Below are positions 54,891-64,000 of a stretch of DNA of 64,000 bases, one piece after another. The translations under genes were made by a program, and so were the position numbers. How positions within the stretch are numbered: the stretch's first letter is position 1; each line of letters begins with the position of its first letter. Under the pieces are notes generated by a model. The model was not told where the DNA came from, searched no databases, and saw only the letters and a list, made by a program, of their open reading frames with translations. Source of the stretch: JBAOHV01 sp037045265 (GTDB taxonomy: Bacteria; Actinomycetota; Acidimicrobiia; Acidimicrobiales; Microtrichaceae); assembly GCA_037045265.1 (NCBI GenBank), contig JBAOHV010000019.1:186001-250000 (forward strand). The letters run 5' to 3'.

Positions 54891-56954
54891 TCAGAGGCTG
54901 GCGCTGCGGAGCTCGCGCTTCAGCTCCTTGATCTCATCACGAAGCCGCGCTGCCTCCTCGAAGCGCAGGTCGGCCGACGCCTGGTTCATCTCGTCCTCGA
55001 GCACCGAGATGAGCCTTCCCAGATCCTCTGGAGGCACGTCGGCGAACTGTTCTGCGCGGGCCTTCTCCCCCGGCCGTTGCTTGCGGCGACCACGCCCGGG
55101 GAGAGGCGCTGAGCCGTCCGACCCCCGTAGGTCAGCGAGGATGTCGGTCACCGGCTTGGACACCGACCGCGGGTTGATACCGTGCTCGGCGTTGTAGGCC
55201 TGCTGGAGACCGCGGCGGCGGTTCGTCTCGGAGATGGCACGTGTCATCGAGTCCGTGACCCGGTCCACGTACATGACCACCGTGCCGTTCAGGTTGCGGG
55301 CAGCTCGCCCGATCATCTGGATCAGCGATGTCTCGGAGCGCAGGAAACCTTCCTTGTCGGCGTCGAGGATTGCGACCATCGACACCTCGGGGATGTCGAG
55401 TCCCTCGCGGAGCAGGTTGATGCCCACCAGGACGTCGAACTCGCCGAGCCGCAGGTCACGTACCAGCTCGATGCGCTGAAGGGTGTCGACCTCGGAGTGC
55501 AGGTACCTGACGCGCACCCCCATCTCGAGCAGGTAGTCGGTCAGGTCCTCGGCCATCTTCTTCGTGAGGGTCGTGACCAGCACCCGTTCGCTGTTGTCGA
55601 CACGTTCGTTGATCAGCGACAGCAGGTCGTCGATCTGACCCTTGGTTGGCTTGATCACGACCTCAGGGTCGATCAGGCCCGTGGGACGGACGATCTGTTC
55701 CACGACCTGAGCGCTGTGCTCCACCTCCCAGCGCCCCGGAGTGGCGGAGAGGAAGATCGTCTGCCCGGCGCGCTGCACCCACTCCTCGAAACGCAACGGG
55801 CGGTTGTCGGCCGCGGAAGGAAGCCGGAAGCCGTGCTCTATCAGCGTGGCCTTGCGGGAACGGTCGCCCTCGTACTGCCCGTGCAGCTGCGGGATGGTCA
55901 CGTGGGACTCGTCGATGATCGTCAGGTAGTCCGACGGGAAGAAGTCCAGCAGCGTGTGGGGTGCCTCACCCGGGCCACGGCCGTCCATCGGCGCCGAGTA
56001 GTTCTCGATCCCGTTGCAGAAGCCCATCTCCTGGAGCATCTCCAGGTCGTAGTCGGTGCGCATGCGCAGTCGCTGCGCCTCGAGCAGCTTCCCCTCTCGT
56101 TCGAACAGCGCCAAGCGGTCGGCCAACTCCGACTCGATCCGCCCGATGGCCGCGTGTAGACGCTCGTCGGAGACCGCGTAGTGCGTGTTGGGGAACACGA
56201 CGACCTCGTCCATGTGGGCGACGCGCTCCCCTGTCACCGGGTCGACGACCGAGATCGATTCGACCTCGTCACCGAAGAGCTCGATGCGAACAGCGGCCTC
56301 TTCGTACGCGGGGTGCACCTCGATCACGTCGCCACGAACACGGAACTTGCCACGTACGAGGTTCATGTCGTTGCGGTCGTACTGCAGCTCCACCAGCCGG
56401 CGCAGCAGCTCCCGCTGGTCGACCTCCTCACCGACACGTGCGGCGAACAAGCGCGACGCGTACTCGTCGGGCGAGCCGAGTCCGTAGATGCACGACACCG
56501 AAGCCACGACGATGACGTCACGACGGGTGAGCAGCGCCGAGGTGGCAGCGTGTCGCAGACGGTCGATCTCGTCGTTGACCGACGAGTCCTTCTCGATGAA
56601 GGTGTCGCTCGAGGCTATGTAGGCCTCGGGCTGGTAGTAGTCGTAGTAGGAGACGAAGTACTCGACCCGGTTGTCGGGGAAGAACTCGCGGAACTCGTTG
56701 GCCAGCTGCGCGGCGAGCGACTTGTTGGGGGCCAGCACCAACGTGGGGCGCTGCACCTGCTCGATCGTCCATGCGATGGTCGCGGATTTGCCCGAACCCG
56801 TGATACCGAGCAGCGTCTGGAAGCGCTGCCCCGTGTTGACCCCCTCCGCCAGCTCGGCGATCGCCTTCGGCTGGTCACCAGCCGGCTGGAAGTCGGACAC
56901 CACCTTGAACGGGCGGATCGCCTTCGGCTGAATCCGCGTCGAGGGAATGCTCAC
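54891..56954 (-). CDS. uvrB: UvrABC excinuclease subunit B
   Basis: 687 residues in one unbroken frame, in contrast to uvrA. LLGITGSGKSATIAWTIEQV is Walker A, FVSYYDYYQPEAYIASSDTF the beta-hairpin that clamps DNA, and YLTIIDESHVTIPQLHGQYE the DEAD-like box. Helicase motifs VLVGINLLREGLDIPEVSMV and a C-terminal UVR domain, LRFEEAARLRDEIKELKREL, complete it. The GTG start at 56954 is used since the sequence before it is not conserved in type. It lies 40 bp after coaE on the same strand. Confidence 0.96.
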   Translation of the reverse strand: MSIPSTRIQPKAIRPFKVVSDFQPAGDQPKAIAELAEGVNTGQRFQTLLGITGSGKSATIAWTIEQVQRPTLVLAPNKSLAAQLANEFREFFPDNRVEYFVSYYDYYQPEAYIASSDTFIEKDSSVNDEIDRLRHAATSALLTRRDVIVVASVSCIYGLGSPDEYASRLFAARVGEEVDQRELLRRLVELQYDRNDMNLVRGKFRVRGDVIEVHPAYEEAAVRIELFGDEVESISVVDPVTGERVAHMDEVVVFPNTHYAVSDERLHAAIGRIESELADRLALFEREGKLLEAQRLRMRTDYDLEMLQEMGFCNGIENYSAPMDGRGPGEAPHTLLDFFPSDYLTIIDESHVTIPQLHGQYEGDRSRKATLIEHGFRLPSAADNRPLRFEEWVQRAGQTIFLSATPGRWEVEHSAQVVEQIVRPTGLIDPEVVIKPTKGQIDDLLSLINERVDNSERVLVTTLTKKMAEDLTDYLLEMGVRVRYLHSEVDTLQRIELVRDLRLGEFDVLVGINLLREGLDIPEVSMVAILDADKEGFLRSETSLIQMIGRAARNLNGTVVMYVDRVTDSMTRAISETNRRRGLQQAYNAEHGINPRSVSKPVTDILADLRGSDGSAPLPGRGRRKQRPGEKARAEQFADVPPEDLGRLISVLEDEMNQASADLRFEEAARLRDEIKELKRELRSASL

Positions 56955-56994
56955 CCGCGGATCGTACCGACTGGGACCGACATCGAACCGGCAC

Positions 56995-57591
56995 TCAGGT
57001 GGGGATCGATTGGATCCAGGTCCACGCCCGGTCGATCTCACCATCGAGCTCGTGCGGCAGGCCGTGGTTGTCGATCACGAAGTCGGCCTTGGACAGCCGG
57101 TGTTCGCGGCTCGCCTGCTTGGCGATACGGCTGCGGGCGTCCTGTTCGCTGAACCCACGGTGCTCGATCAACCTGGCGACGGCCACGTCGGGGTGCAGGT
57201 CGACGACGATCGTGCCGACCATGCCCTGCCAGCCGGACTCGACCAGCAGCGGCACGTCGAGGATCACCACGTGGTCGGTCGCTTCCAACCCGTCCAGGCG
57301 ACGCTGGATCTCCTCATGCACCCGGGGATGCACGATCGCACCGAGATCTGCCAGGGCGGTCTCGTCGGCGAAAACCAACTCGGCGACAGCCGCCCGGTCC
57401 AGCTCGCCGTCCACCCCCACGATGCCGGGTCCGAACCGTTCGACCATCTCGGTGAACACGACCGTGCCGGGCTGCTGGAGCTCACGCACGATCGCGTCGG
57501 CATCGACTATCACTGCGCCCTTCCCAGCCAGTCCAGTCGACACTGTCGACTTGCCAGATCCGATTCCGCCGGTGAGTCCGATGAGTCGCAC
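56995..57591 (-). CDS. coaE: Dephospho-CoA kinase
   Basis: 198 residues. RLIGLTGGIGSGKSTVSTGL is Walker A; VIVDADAIVRELQQPG and VVILDVPLLVESGWQGMVGT are the CoA-binding and core motifs. It performs the last step of coenzyme A synthesis. The order coaE-uvrB is usual in actinobacteria. The frame is intact. Confidence 0.95.
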   Translation of the reverse strand: MRLIGLTGGIGSGKSTVSTGLAGKGAVIVDADAIVRELQQPGTVVFTEMVERFGPGIVGVDGELDRAAVAELVFADETALADLGAIVHPRVHEEIQRRLDGLEATDHVVILDVPLLVESGWQGMVGTIVVDLHPDVAVARLIEHRGFSEQDARSRIAKQASREHRLSKADFVIDNHGLPHELDGEIDRAWTWIQSIPT

Positions 57592-57780
57592 CGGCGAACC
57601 CTACGACGCGCCGGCTCCCGACCCGGCGACCGGGTGCTGACCGCGCTGCGATTGGCTGAGTCCAAATTCTCTAGGTCGACCGACCTAGCGCCGATAGGCA
57701 GTCAGGACCTGCACGGGCACGCCCATGTCGGTCGACCGAGAACCGAACGCCAGACCGATCGCCGTCCACGCAGGTGCGCC

Positions 57781-59730
57781 ATGTCGACACCCACAGACCA
57801 CCAAGAGCCGACCGCTCCCAGCGCCTTCGAGGAGCCGCCGACCCCGGGGCTGCTCGACCGCCTCAAGTCGCGAGCCGCCAGCGATCTGCGCAACGCGATG
57901 GTCGATCCCTCGCTCAACCCCTCCGGCGACTTCGACATCGTCGTGCAGACCGAGCGCGGACGCATGGGAGACCGCGTTGCAGGCTTCAACGGGCTCATCA
58001 CCGCGATGCGCCTGGCGACCACCGCCGTCTCCCTGCTGCTCGTGTCGACCACCGCCGATCCCAGCCTGCAGCTCCGGCTGTGGACAGGGGTCGTCGTCGC
58101 ATACGCCATCTTCAGGGCGTTCCGCCCCGTCACCTACGCTGACGATGTCGCATCGCTGGCCCGGGTGCTCGGCGAGGTCGCTCTGCACGTCGTCGCCGTT
58201 GCCGCCACTGGCGCGTGGCAGTCGCCGCTGATATTCACCCTCCTGACGGCGGTGATAGTCGCCGGGCTCGCCCGCGGGTTCGGGTTCTCGTTGCGCGTCG
58301 CTCTTGCAACAGTGGTCGCGATCAGCTTCGTCTTCGTCGAGTCCACAGCAGATCGCCGTGAGGCCGTCGTCACGTCGGCTTCGTGGTCTGCCATCGTGCT
58401 GCTCGTAGCGATCGTCGCCGGGTACGCACGGCGCATCTCAGGCGAGGCGGACCGCGAACGCGAACTCGCCATCGATCGTCTCGGGCGCCTGGCCGATGCC
58501 AACGCCCTCCTCTTCTCGCTGCACCGCGTCGCCCAGACCCTGCCGGCGTCGCTCGACCTCGGCGACGTGCTGGACTCGACGCTCAGCCGCATGAAGTCGC
58601 TGATCTCCTTCGACAGCGTGGCCGTGCTTCTCTTCGACGAGACCGACGCCCACTGGGACGTGGTGCGTCATCAGGGACTTGCCGTCCCCTCCCGACTCGG
58701 TCCCACTGAGTTGGCGCCTGGTCTACGTCGGGCCGTCGCGGAGAACCGACTGGTCCACATCCCGAACCTGTCGGTCGAGTCCGGGGGTGGCCTCTCGCCG
58801 AGGGCGGGATCGGGCATCTACACCGTCCTGGCGGCCCGCGGCTCGATCATCGGCCTGCTCGCGATCGAGCACGGCGACTTCGACCACTTCACCGTCCGCG
58901 ATCAGGAGCTGGTCGAGGGATTCGTCGCACCGGCCGCGCTCGCTCTCGACAACGCCCGCTGGTTCGCGCGACTGCGAACCGTCGGCGCGGACGAGGAGCG
59001 GACCAGGATCGCTCGTGACCTGCACGACCGGATCGGACAGTCGCTCGCGTACCTCGGCTTCGAGCTCGACCGCCTCGTCGACCGTGACCAGGCAGGCGAT
59101 CGCATCACCGACGACCTCCAGCAGCTGCGCAACGACGTCCGCGGCGTGACCCGCGAGGTCCGTGACACCCTCTACGACCTGCGCACCGACGTCTCCGAGG
59201 AGACCGGCCTGGGTCAGGTCCTCGAGGGCTACGTATCCCGGGTCACCGAGCGCTCGGAGCTGCGCATCCAGGTCGAGGCCGACCGCGGTGAGCGCCTGCC
59301 GATGCTCCAGGAACGTGAGATGTGGCGGGTCGCCCAGGAAGCACTGGCGAACGTCGAACGACACTCCAACGCCACCGCCGTCAGGGTCGTCTGGCGGTGT
59401 GACGGCGAACGTGCACTGATCGACATCACCGACAACGGGATCGGTTTCGACCAGCAGAAGGCCGGCCGGATCGATTCCTACGGTGTCCTGGGCATGCGTG
59501 AGCGGGCCTCGAGCATCGGCGCCACCCTGGAGATCGTCTCCGCCCCTGGGCGGGGTACACGAGTGCGCTGCATCCTGACCCCGACCGAGGTTCGACCGGA
59601 CAGCAGCTCGTCGGTCAAGGGTGCGCCGGCACTGTCGGAGCTCGCTCCGGGCATCGGCGGGACGACGACGCTAGATCCGACCTCGACGACGACCGTCACC
59701 GAGGATCGCACCGAGAACGGGGGGTTCTAG
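57781..59730 (+). CDS. NarL-type sensor histidine kinase with GAF domain
   Basis: 649 residues. About six N-terminal membrane helices (residues 70-225) are followed by a GAF domain (LPASLDLGDVLDSTLSRMKS ... LDNARWFARL), a HisKA_3 domain with DEERTRIARDLHDRIGQSLA (phospho-acceptor His in DLHDR) and a HATPase domain (WRVAQEALANVERHSNATAV, DNGIGFDQ, GVLGMRERASSIGATLEIVS). The C-terminal 45 residues are a Ser/Thr-rich tail. Its stop is directly followed by the response-regulator ATG. The signal is unknown. Confidence 0.92.
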   Translation: MSTPTDHQEPTAPSAFEEPPTPGLLDRLKSRAASDLRNAMVDPSLNPSGDFDIVVQTERGRMGDRVAGFNGLITAMRLATTAVSLLLVSTTADPSLQLRLWTGVVVAYAIFRAFRPVTYADDVASLARVLGEVALHVVAVAATGAWQSPLIFTLLTAVIVAGLARGFGFSLRVALATVVAISFVFVESTADRREAVVTSASWSAIVLLVAIVAGYARRISGEADRERELAIDRLGRLADANALLFSLHRVAQTLPASLDLGDVLDSTLSRMKSLISFDSVAVLLFDETDAHWDVVRHQGLAVPSRLGPTELAPGLRRAVAENRLVHIPNLSVESGGGLSPRAGSGIYTVLAARGSIIGLLAIEHGDFDHFTVRDQELVEGFVAPAALALDNARWFARLRTVGADEERTRIARDLHDRIGQSLAYLGFELDRLVDRDQAGDRITDDLQQLRNDVRGVTREVRDTLYDLRTDVSEETGLGQVLEGYVSRVTERSELRIQVEADRGERLPMLQEREMWRVAQEALANVERHSNATAVRVVWRCDGERALIDITDNGIGFDQQKAGRIDSYGVLGMRERASSIGATLEIVSAPGRGTRVRCILTPTEVRPDSSSSVKGAPALSELAPGIGGTTTLDPTSTTTVTEDRTENGGF

Positions 59731-60378
59731 ATGAGCATCAGGCTCATGCTGGCAGACGACCATCGCATGCTCCGAGAGGGGCTGAGGCGGTCCATGACCG
59801 ACGCCGGCTTCGACGTTGTCGGCGAGGCTAGCGACGGGGTCGAGGCCGTCACGCTGGCCGATCAACTGCACCCCGACGTCATCCTCATGGACGTCACCAT
59901 GCCCAACTGCGACGGCGTCGAGGCGTGCCGACAGCTCAAGTCGATCGGCACCGACAGCCGCATCGTGATGCTGACCATGCACGCCGACCAGGAGGTCCTG
60001 ACGAACGCGATCCGCGCCGGCGCGATCGGCTATCTGACCAAGGACTGCTCGACCAGGGAGATCGCCGATGCGGTCCGCATGGCTGCCGAGGGGGACACCG
60101 TCCTGTCGCCGCAGCTGGCGCGCTCGATGCTCGCCGAGGTGCGCAAGCTCGACGAGCCGCGCACGCCCGAGGACGACCGTGTGGTCACCAAGCGTGAGGA
60201 GGAGGTCCTCCAACTGATCGCCGACGGTTGCTCGACCCCGGAGGTGGCGGAGCGTCTCTACATCTCGCAGAAGACGGTCAAGAACCACCTGGCGTCGATC
60301 TACCAGAAGCTCGACGCCCACGACCGGACCCAGGCGGTCCTGCAGGCGGTCCGCATGGGGATAGTGCACCTCGACTGA
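59731..60378 (+). CDS. NarL/FixJ-family response regulator
   Basis: 215 residues. Receiver: RLMLADDHRMLREGLRRSMT, with phospho-acceptor Asp in DVILMDVTMPNCDG and Lys in GYLTKDC. The LuxR HTH is KREEEVLQLIADGCSTPEVA, with the recognition helix SQKTVKNHLASIYQKLDAHD. It begins at the base after the kinase stop and forms a two-component system with it. The pilin gene 170 bp downstream is a possible target. Confidence 0.95.
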   Translation: MSIRLMLADDHRMLREGLRRSMTDAGFDVVGEASDGVEAVTLADQLHPDVILMDVTMPNCDGVEACRQLKSIGTDSRIVMLTMHADQEVLTNAIRAGAIGYLTKDCSTREIADAVRMAAEGDTVLSPQLARSMLAEVRKLDEPRTPEDDRVVTKREEEVLQLIADGCSTPEVAERLYISQKTVKNHLASIYQKLDAHDRTQAVLQAVRMGIVHLD

Positions 60379-60549
60379 ACACGGACGCCCCGCCGTCGTA
60401 CCGCCCCGCTGGGCCCGACGGACCAGGAATGGTCCATACGGCCTATCAAGGCGGGACCGTTGCCACCGATACCTACTACGTGCGGGCTTCAGCGGACGAA
60501 GTTCGTACGACACCGAACACCGAAGCACCGAACAAAGGGACCTGATCCG

Positions 60550-60738
60550 ATGACCACCCAGTACAACTTCCTCAAGACCTGGCTCACCTCGTACGCGAAG
60601 TCCGAGCGTGGCGCCTCCCTCGTCGAGTACGCGCTGCTCGTCGCTCTGATCGCCGTCGTGGTGATCGGTGCGGTCACGCTGCTCGGCGGCACCGCCGAGG
60701 ACAAGTTCTCCGAGGTCTCCTCGAGCCTCTCCGGCTGA
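60550..60738 (+). CDS. Flp/Fap type IVb pilin
   Basis: 62 residues. KSERGASLVEYALLVALIAV is the class III signal with processing before the mature ERGASLVEYALL-like segment, including the conserved Glu. A single hydrophobic helix and short polar tail (EDKFSEVSSSLSG) follow. AAGGGA precedes the ATG at 60550. A strong terminator follows. No tad assembly genes are in the window, so they must lie elsewhere. Confidence 0.92.
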   Translation: MTTQYNFLKTWLTSYAKSERGASLVEYALLVALIAVVVIGAVTLLGGTAEDKFSEVSSSLSG

Positions 60739-60760
60739 TCGAACGACACAGCACAGCATC

Positions 60761-60796
60761 GTTGGAGGGGCGAGCCCATGGGCTCGCCCCTCCAAC
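60761..60796 (+). terminator. Long perfect hairpin after the pilin gene
   Basis: A 36-bp perfect palindrome: GTTGGAGGGGCGAGCC, a CATG centre, and GGCTCGCCCCTCCAAC. It lies 23 bp after the pilin stop, as expected for a highly expressed short gene. No T-run follows. Confidence 0.8.
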
Positions 60797-60849
60797 GCGT
60801 CCGGGCCCTGCTGGACCGGGAACACGTCGAGCGATCGACGTTCGGCCGA

Positions 60850-61599
60850 TCAGCCGTCGAGAGAACTGCGGTCGACGTAACGCAGTCCCGTCGGCGACAT
60901 GAGGCCGTCGTCGACAGGCAGCTCGACGGCGAAACGGACCCTGTGCGACGGCAACACGTGCTCGCTGACCAGCACGACGCGCCCGGCGTCGCTGCGGGTG
61001 ATGCGCTCGGCCACGAGGACCGGGGACCCGGGCGGCACGTCGAGGAGCGCGGCGTCGGCGTCGTCCACCAGCGAGGCCCCGATCGTCTGGGTCGCCCCGC
61101 CCAACACGACCGGCAGCTGCTCCAGGAAAGAGGCACGTTCCACGTCGTCGCGGGACAGCGCTGCGCCGATCTCCTCGGGACACCAGACGGTGACCCTTCC
61201 GATCGGCACCCCGTCTGCCAGGTTCAGACGCCGCACCTCGAGCACCACCGGTTCGGCCAGCAGCTCTCGTACCCACGAAGGGGCCGGCACGAATCCGAAC
61301 GACAGGATCTGCCGTTCGGAGCGGACGCCGGCCGAGGACAGCTGCGCCTCGATGGTGCCGAGGTGGTCGAGCTCCTGGCGGATCGGTTCGCCCACGGCCA
61401 TCCAACCGAAACCCTGGCGACTCTCGACCAGGCGTTCGGCACGCAGCACCTCGAGAGCCCGCCGGACAGTCACCCGACTGGCGTCGTAGTGCGCCGACAG
61501 GTCCGCCTCGGACGGCAGGACGCCGGTCCGGGTGAAGTCGCCTTCTCCGATCCGACGCCGTAGATCCTCGGCTATGACCTGGTAGCGGATGGTCCTCAC
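60850..61599 (-). CDS. GntR-family (HutC/UTRA) regulator
   Basis: 249 residues. The winged helix is YQVIAEDLRRRIGEGDFTRT, LPSEADLSAHYDASRVTVRR, ALEVLRAERLVESRQGFGWM; a UTRA ligand domain follows (GVRSERQILSFGFVPAPSWV through VRRLNLADGVPIGRVTVWCP). The GTG at 61597-61599 starts it. It is divergent from aconitase, with 66 bp between the starts, and so probably controls that gene and itself. Confidence 0.9.
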   Translation of the reverse strand: MRTIRYQVIAEDLRRRIGEGDFTRTGVLPSEADLSAHYDASRVTVRRALEVLRAERLVESRQGFGWMAVGEPIRQELDHLGTIEAQLSSAGVRSERQILSFGFVPAPSWVRELLAEPVVLEVRRLNLADGVPIGRVTVWCPEEIGAALSRDDVERASFLEQLPVVLGGATQTIGASLVDDADAALLDVPPGSPVLVAERITRSDAGRVVLVSEHVLPSHRVRFAVELPVDDGLMSPTGLRYVDRSSLDG

Positions 61600-61601
61600 G
61601 A

Positions 61602-61619
61602 ACTTGTAGTGTACTTGTA
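61602..61619. promoter_or_regulatory. Direct repeats between gntR and aconitase
   Basis: ACTTGTA occurs at 61602-61608 and 61613-61619, one helical turn apart, in the short divergent promoter region. The core TTGTA...TACTTGTAT resembles GntR-type operators. The DNA here is AT-rich relative to surroundings. Confidence 0.5.
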
Positions 61620-61665
61620 TTCTTCTGTTGCAAGTCGCCCGTTCCAGCCGAGCCAAGGGAGCTCC

Positions 61666-63944
61666 ATGACCGCCACCGCATCCACCCCGATCGAATTGGT
61701 ACGTGGCACCTACGCCCGCTTCGACGAACGTGTCGACGCCGCCCGTGCCCGCCTGGGTCGCCCGCTGACCCTGGCCGAGAAGATCCTGATCGCGCATCTC
61801 GACGATCCCGCTGCCGACTTCGAGCGAGGGGTCACCTACAACGACCTGCGACCCGACCGAGTAGCCATGCAGGACGCCACAGCCCAGATGGCGCTGCTGC
61901 AGTTCATGACAGCGGGCCTCGACTCGGTCGCGGTTCCCTCCACGGTGCACTGCGACCACCTCATCCAGGCAAAGGAGAACGGCAGGGTCGACCTGCTCGC
62001 TGCCGAGCAGAGCAACGCCGAGGTCTACGACTTCCTCGAGTCCGTATCGGCCCGCTACGACATCGGCTTCTGGGGACCGGGCTCGGGCATCATCCACCAG
62101 GTCGTGCTGGAGCAGTACGCCTTCCCCGGCGCCATGATGGTCGGCACCGACAGCCACACGCCCAATGCCGGCGGCCTGGGCATGATCGCGGTCGGTGTCG
62201 GTGGAGCGGACGCGGTCGACGTCATGACCGACTTCCCGTTCAACGTGCGCTGGCCGAAGCTCATCGGCGTCCACCTGACCGGCGAGCTCAACGGCTGGTC
62301 CGCCCCCAAGGACGTCATCCTCAAGGTTGCCCAGATCCTGACGGTCAAGGGCGGAACCGGCGCGATCGTCGAGTACTTCGGCCCCGGCGCCAACTCGATC
62401 TCGTGCACCGGCAAGGCGACCATCTGCAACATGGGTGCCGAGATCGGGGCGACCACATCGGTGTTCGGCTTCGACGACGCCATGGCCCGCTACCTCAAGG
62501 CCACCGGGCGTGAGGAGATCGCCGACGCCGCCACGGCGATCGCCCACCACCTGCGCGCTGATGACGAGGTCCTGGCCGACCCGTCGGCCTACTACGACCA
62601 GGTCATCGAGATCGACCTGTCGACGCTACGCCCCCACATCAACGGGCCCCACACACCAGACCTGGCACGCGAGGTGTCGGCGCTCGGCAACGAGGCGCAC
62701 GCCGAGGGATGGCCGCTCGAGATCAGCTCTGCTCTCGTCGGCTCCTGTACGAACTCGTCCTACGAGGACATCACCCGCGCAGCGTCGATCCTGCGCTTCG
62801 CCGCCGACAACGGGCTGTCGGTGAAGGCCCCACTGATGATCACCCCCGGGTCCGAACAGGTCCGTGCAACGATCTCGCGCGACGAACTGCTCGCCACGTT
62901 CGAGGCCGCCGGCGCGACCGTGCTGGCCAACGCCTGTGGCCCCTGCATCGGACAGTGGTCGCGCGCCGGCAGAGGCCAACGATCACACCAACACCATCGT
63001 CACCAGCTACAACCGCAACTTCCCCAAGCGCAACGACGGCTCGGCAAACACCCTGGCGTTCGTCACGTCGCCCGAGACCGTCGTCGCCCTCGCTCTGGCG
63101 GGAACCCTCGACTTCGATCCCGCTGACGGACTCGCTCACGAACGCATCGGGCGAGCAGGTGCATCTACCCGAGCCCGGTCGGCGAGGAGCTCCCGGCGCT
63201 GGGGTTCACCCCCGGCGAGAACACGTTCGTGGCACCTCCTGCCGACCGCGCCAGCGTCGAGGTGAAGGTCTCCCCCGCCTCTGACCGACTGCAGCTGCTC
63301 GAGCCGTTCGCAGCCTGGGACGGCGAGGACTACCTGGACCTGGCGATCCTGGTGAAGGCCAAGGGCAAGTGCACCACCGACCACATCTCGCATGGCCGGC
63401 CCGTGGCTCAAGTACCGCGGCCACCTCGAGAACATCTCGGGCAACCTGTTCCTGGGTGCGGTCAACGCGTTCACGGGCGCTGCCGGCGAGGGCAAGGACC
63501 AGCTCGACGGCGCCACCAGGTCGTACCCCGACATCGCCAAGCACTACCACGAGGCCGGCCAGGCCTGGGTGGCCGTCGGCGACGAGAACTGGGGCGAGGG
63601 GAGCTCGCGTGAGCACGCCAGCCATGGAGCCCCGCTTCCGTGGCGCCAAGGCGATCATCGTGCGCAGCTTCGCTCGCATCCACGAGGCCAACCTGAAGAA
63701 GCAGGGCGTCCTGGCGCTGACCTTCGCCGACCCGTCCGTCTACGACACCGTCGGCGAGGACGACCGGATCAGCATCACCGGCCTGGCCGACCTTGCGCCC
63801 GGGAAGTGCAGGTCCAGTGCGTCCTCACCAAGCCCGACGGCACCGACAGCCGAGTTCCTGACGAACCACACCATGAGCCCCGAGCACATCGAGTGGTTCA
63901 AAGCGGGGTCCGCGCTGAACATCATCCGTCAGCGCACCGCCTGA
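61666..63944 (+). CDS. acn: Aconitate hydratase, mitochondrial type, with frame breaks
   Basis: About 759 residues. DSVAVPSTVHCDHLIQAKEN, GFWGPGSGIIHQVVLEQYAF and GAMMVGTDSHTPNAGGLGMI follow mitochondrial ACO2 rather than AcnA/AcnB. Cluster Cys ligands are in LVGSCTNSSYED and NACGPCIGQWSR. Frame breaks occur near 62970, 63155, 63400 and in the last 300 bases; pieces include YNRNFPKRNDGSANTLAFVT, VKAKGKCTTDHIS, GHLENISGNLFLGAVNAFTG and NWGEGSSREHAS. The ATG at 61666 follows AAGGGAG. It interconverts citrate and isocitrate. The remaining 63945-64000 holds no gene. Confidence 0.92.
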
Positions 63945-64000
63945 CCCGATCGGCGCCGGTTGGATCGGCGCCGATCACGACGGTTCCCGTTCAGTCGGTG

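Overview
The window is high-GC DNA that reads as a chromosome segment of an actinobacterium, most likely of the class Acidimicrobiia. That placement is inference. It rests on the glycolytic order rapZ-yvcK-gap-pgk-tpiA-secG, the coaE-uvrB pair, frequent GTG/TTG starts and GTGA/ATGA couplings, actinobacterial DUF families and a mitochondrial-type aconitase. One tRNA gene, tRNA-Leu(GAG), was found; there is no rRNA and no CRISPR array.

Left chromosomal part (1-12.5 kb): the 3' part of a flavin monooxygenase, a PCuAC-type copper chaperone, a DUF808 membrane protein, a TetR/ABC-exporter operon with a palindromic operator, a hemerythrin-like protein, a DUF1800/DUF1501 export pair, an alpha/beta hydrolase, a peptidoglycan-binding lipoprotein, two secreted proteins, and remnants of an ABC exporter and an IS481 transposase.

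Accessory part (about 12.9-37.4 kb): a nested series of integrated elements stacked against the 3' end of tRNA-Leu(GAG), which is on the minus strand at 37411-37494. Partial copies of the tRNA 3' end lie at 12978, 15831 and 28239 and split the region into three segments. The first (13.2-15.4 kb) carries a Gly/Ala-rich membrane-type protein and a HigBA-like toxin-antitoxin pair. The second (15.8-28.25 kb) carries an AbiE-like pair, a zinc ribbon, a MobF relaxase with an embedded helix-turn-helix insertion, an ABC-F antibiotic-resistance ATPase behind a leader peptide, a ParA-like protein with a palindromic ACCGGT repeat array, and a large serine recombinase. The third (28.25-37.4 kb) carries a low-GC operon of four overlapping genes (G1 glutamic peptidase, lipoprotein, acyl carrier protein, GNAT), a second MobF relaxase, an IS110 element with a long-stem RNA candidate in its left end, a second ACCGGT array and a second serine recombinase whose last codons lie inside the tRNA. 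No type IV secretion genes or coupling protein are present, so both large units look like mobilizable elements that need a helper.

Right chromosomal part (37.5-64 kb): DUF1269 and PAP2 proteins, secG-tpiA-pgk-gap, yvcK-rapZ, a methyltransferase, uvrC, nadA, a principal-type sigma factor, uvrA, aroC, an AbiEi-like protein, uvrB, coaE, a NarL-type two-component system next to a Flp pilin gene, and a GntR regulator divergent from aconitase. All three excinuclease genes (uvrC, uvrA, uvrB) lie within about 12 kb.

Single-base frame breaks interrupt many genes that should be essential (pgk, tpiA, gap, uvrA, uvrC, aroC, aconitase). This points to uncorrected sequence errors rather than gene decay. 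Such genes are annotated over their full span, and frame breaks in the accessory genes should be judged with the same caution.
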